A stretch of 7,816 nt of DNA from Chthoniobacterales bacterium. GTDB taxonomy: Bacteria > Verrucomicrobiota > Verrucomicrobiia > Chthoniobacterales > UBA10450. Positions 6,269 to 7,816 of this stretch are shown piece by piece (positions within the stretch are counted from its first letter, which is position 1; the number at the start of each line of letters is the position of its first letter). Made by a program: the position numbers and the translations under genes. The stretch spans positions 1 to 7,816 of the forward strand of contig JACCXA010000125.1 of assembly GCA_013697365.1 (NCBI GenBank), in the 5' to 3' direction. The notes beneath the pieces were generated by a model that did not search any database, was not told where the DNA came from, and saw nothing but the letters and a program-made list of their open reading frames with translations.

Positions 6269-7171
6269 CTAAGCCAGAGCGGCCATCGCCGCCCTGAAAT
6301 CCGCCGGCAAAGGCGCCTCGAACTTTATCCACTCCCCAATGCGCGGATGCGTAAAGCCGAGCTTCCATGCGTGCAACATCTGTCGCGGATAGGGCTTCGC
6401 CAGCTTCGCCGCGTAGAGCTTGTCCCCCAGGACCGGATTCCCAAGATGATGCAGGTGGACCCGAATTTGATGCGTTCGGCCGCTGCGCAGCACACACTCC
6501 ACCAGGCTCCTCTCCGCGTCGGCGCGCAGCGCTCTGTATTCAGTCACAGCCGATCGCCCCCGGCTCGAACGCGAGATGCTCATGCGCTGGCGATGAATCG
6601 GATGGCGCGCAATCGGCGCATCGATCGTTCCGCTCGGCTTCTTCAAACGTCCCGCCACGAGTGCGAGATAAATCTTCTGCATCGTGCGCGCGGCGAACTG
6701 CTTCGAAAGCTCCCGATGCGCCGTATCGTTCTTCGCCACCACCAGGCAGCCGCTCGTCTCCTTGTCCAGACGATGCACAATACCCGGCCGCTCCTTGCCC
6801 CCGATCCCGGAGAGCGATTGGCAATGATGGAGCAACGCATTCACGAGCGTGTGCTCCTGATTCCCCGCCCCCGGATGGACTACCATGCCCGCGGCTTTAT
6901 CGAGCACGAGCAGATCGTCGTCCTCAAATAGAATCTGCAACGCGATCACTTCCGCCGTCGTTTCGATCTTCTGCACCGGCGGAATCTCCAGTTGCACCAC
7001 ATCTTCGCGGCGCACCAGGTCACGCGTGCGCGGCTGCTTCAGATTCAGCCGGACGAATCCTTCGTCGATCAACGCCTGCAACCTCGACCGCGAAAACTCC
7101 GGCAGCTCCAGCGCCAGATATCGGTCGAGGCGCAAGCCGGCCCTCTCCCGCGTGACGAAGAGCTCTATCAT
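6269..7171 (-). CDS. rluD: RluD-family 23S rRNA pseudouridine synthase
   Basis: This 300-residue RluA/RluD-family enzyme isomerises uridine to pseudouridine in RNA, probably helix 69 of 23S rRNA if it is a true RluD. An N-terminal S4 RNA-binding domain covers about residues 1-62 (RLDRYLA near 14-20, SRSRLQALIDEGFVRLN at 27-43). The catalytic domain has DKAAGMVVHPG (91-101), the signature GIVHRLDKETSG (130-141) with catalytic Asp at 136, KIYLALV (166-172) and GRTHQIRVHLHHLGNPVLGD (231-250). Length and motif order are normal. I chose the ATG at 7171 because MIELFVTRERAGLRLD is the expected start, and GGA lies 7 nt before it. A start at 7261 would add 30 unlike residues and overlap the divergent kinase gene. 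Assignment to RluD rather than RluA or RluC rests on general likeness and the S4 domain. Confidence 0.93.
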   Translation of the reverse strand: MIELFVTRERAGLRLDRYLALELPEFSRSRLQALIDEGFVRLNLKQPRTRDLVRREDVVQLEIPPVQKIETTAEVIALQILFEDDDLLVLDKAAGMVVHPGAGNQEHTLVNALLHHCQSLSGIGGKERPGIVHRLDKETSGCLVVAKNDTAHRELSKQFAARTMQKIYLALVAGRLKKPSGTIDAPIARHPIHRQRMSISRSSRGRSAVTEYRALRADAERSLVECVLRSGRTHQIRVHLHHLGNPVLGDKLYAAKLAKPYPRQMLHAWKLGFTHPRIGEWIKFEAPLPADFRAAMAALA

Positions 7172-7239
7172 TTCCTTTTCCGGCGAAGCCAACCTTGCTG
7201 GCCTTTTCTCGCAAACCGCCGAATGGTAGCCCCAATCGA

Positions 7240-7816
7240 ATGGCTGAAGCCTCCGAGGCATTGCAACAAGAGTGTCCCGCGTGCCGCGTGAGGGTCGATG
7301 TCGCGGAGGCCGAACCGCTCGCGAATGTCGCCTGTCCGGCCTGCGGCGAGAAGATGCGCGTGCAGCGCGCCTTCGATAATTTCTTCATCGTTGAGACGCT
7401 CGGCGTGGGCGGTATGGGCGCGGTTTACAAAGCGCGCGATACGCGGCTCGATCGTTTCGTCGCGCTCAAGCTTTTGCGCAAGGAACTGAGCGCCGACCCG
7501 GCCGAGGCCGCGCGACTTGAGCAGGAAGCGCGCGTGACAGCTTCGGTAAACCATCCCAACGTCGTGCAGGTTTACTCGGCGGGGAGAGCGCACGGCCAGA
7601 TCTACCTCGTCATGGAGTTGGTCGATCAAGGAAGCCTTGACGACTTGATGGCACATGACACGCGCGTGCCGGAAGAGCAGGTCCTGGCTGCGGGTATTCA
7701 GGTCGCAAAAGGTCTGCAAGCGGCCTACGAGAAAGGGCTCATTCATCGCGATGTTAAGCCGGCGAATATTCTCTTCTCGCAGGCAAAAGTCGCGAAGATT
7801 GGCGACTTCGGCCTTG
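7240..7816 (+). CDS. Zinc-ribbon serine/threonine protein kinase (partial, 3' end beyond window)
   Basis: The frame is open from the ATG at 7240 to the window edge, giving 192 codons plus one base. An N-terminal zinc ribbon has CPAC at residues 12-15 and again at 32-35. A Hanks-type kinase domain begins near residue 48. The glycine loop is GVGGMGAVY (55-63), the ATP-binding lysine K77 lies in VALKLL, and helix-C Glu is E96. The hinge is at about YLVMELV (122-128). The catalytic loop HRDVKPAN (169-176) contains D171, and DFG is at 189-191, where the window ends. All key residues so far are present, so it should be an active kinase. Family members often carry a membrane helix and sensor repeats further on, which cannot be seen here. 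It diverges from rluD across 68 bp. No clear Shine-Dalgarno precedes the ATG. Another ATG at 7223 is in the wrong frame. Confidence 0.93.
   Translation, partial: MAEASEALQQECPACRVRVDVAEAEPLANVACPACGEKMRVQRAFDNFFIVETLGVGGMGAVYKARDTRLDRFVALKLLRKELSADPAEAARLEQEARVTASVNHPNVVQVYSAGRAHGQIYLVMELVDQGSLDDLMAHDTRVPEEQVLAAGIQVAKGLQAAYEKGLIHRDVKPANILFSQAKVAKIGDFGL

Noticed and set aside
7188..7202. Short inverted repeat GCCA-N7-TGGC between rluD and the kinase
   Set aside because: A four-base arm is too short to distinguish from chance in GC-rich sequence.
7172..7261. Longer start for rluD at 7261
   Set aside because: The 30 added residues do not fit the family and would overlap the start of the divergent kinase gene.

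Overview
The window carries five complete protein genes, one protein gene cut off by the right edge, and one tRNA gene. It has fairly high GC content and is densely coding. I infer a soil-type bacterium of the Verrucomicrobiota. Three things suggest this: a TTCGATG heptad tandem repeat whose translation gives the FDVRCSM-type peptides I associate with genomes of that phylum, a Hanks-type kinase with a zinc-ribbon N-terminus, and general gene style. No marker gene in the window proves the phylum.

Left part (1-1641): a tRNA-Cys(GCA) gene on the minus strand with a good sigma-70-type promoter. It diverges from hemL (glutamate-1-semialdehyde aminomutase, tetrapyrrole synthesis by the C5 route). 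The heptad repeat fills the end of the tRNA-hemL spacer and ends four bases before the hemL start codon. Bases 1-86 hold nothing I can identify. Downstream of hemL an AT-rich 83-bp spacer contains a 10-bp direct repeat at 11-bp spacing, just before an ECF sigma factor gene.

Middle part (1642-6201): three co-directional genes. They are an ECF sigma factor with no anti-sigma gene beside it, an 854-residue protein joining a clan GH-A glycosidase-like barrel to a GT2 glycosyltransferase with a membrane C-terminus, and a 444-residue polytopic GT-C-type glycosyltransferase resembling polyprenol-phosphate-dependent mannosyltransferases. The last two are 22 bp apart and probably form one operon for a surface or envelope glycan. 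The sigma factor may control it, but that is inference from position only.

Right part (6202-7816): the glycosyltransferase operon converges on an RluD-family pseudouridine synthase gene (minus strand). The 67-bp gap between them is almost wholly taken up by a 60-bp palindromic element. A zinc-ribbon serine/threonine protein kinase starts divergently from rluD and runs off the right edge inside its DFG motif.

The best candidate for something little described is the GH-A/GT2 fusion. No membrane segment separates its two catalytic domains, so the glycosidase-like domain should face the cytoplasm. The candidate cis-elements (heptad repeat, 11-bp-phased direct repeat, convergent-gene palindrome) come next.
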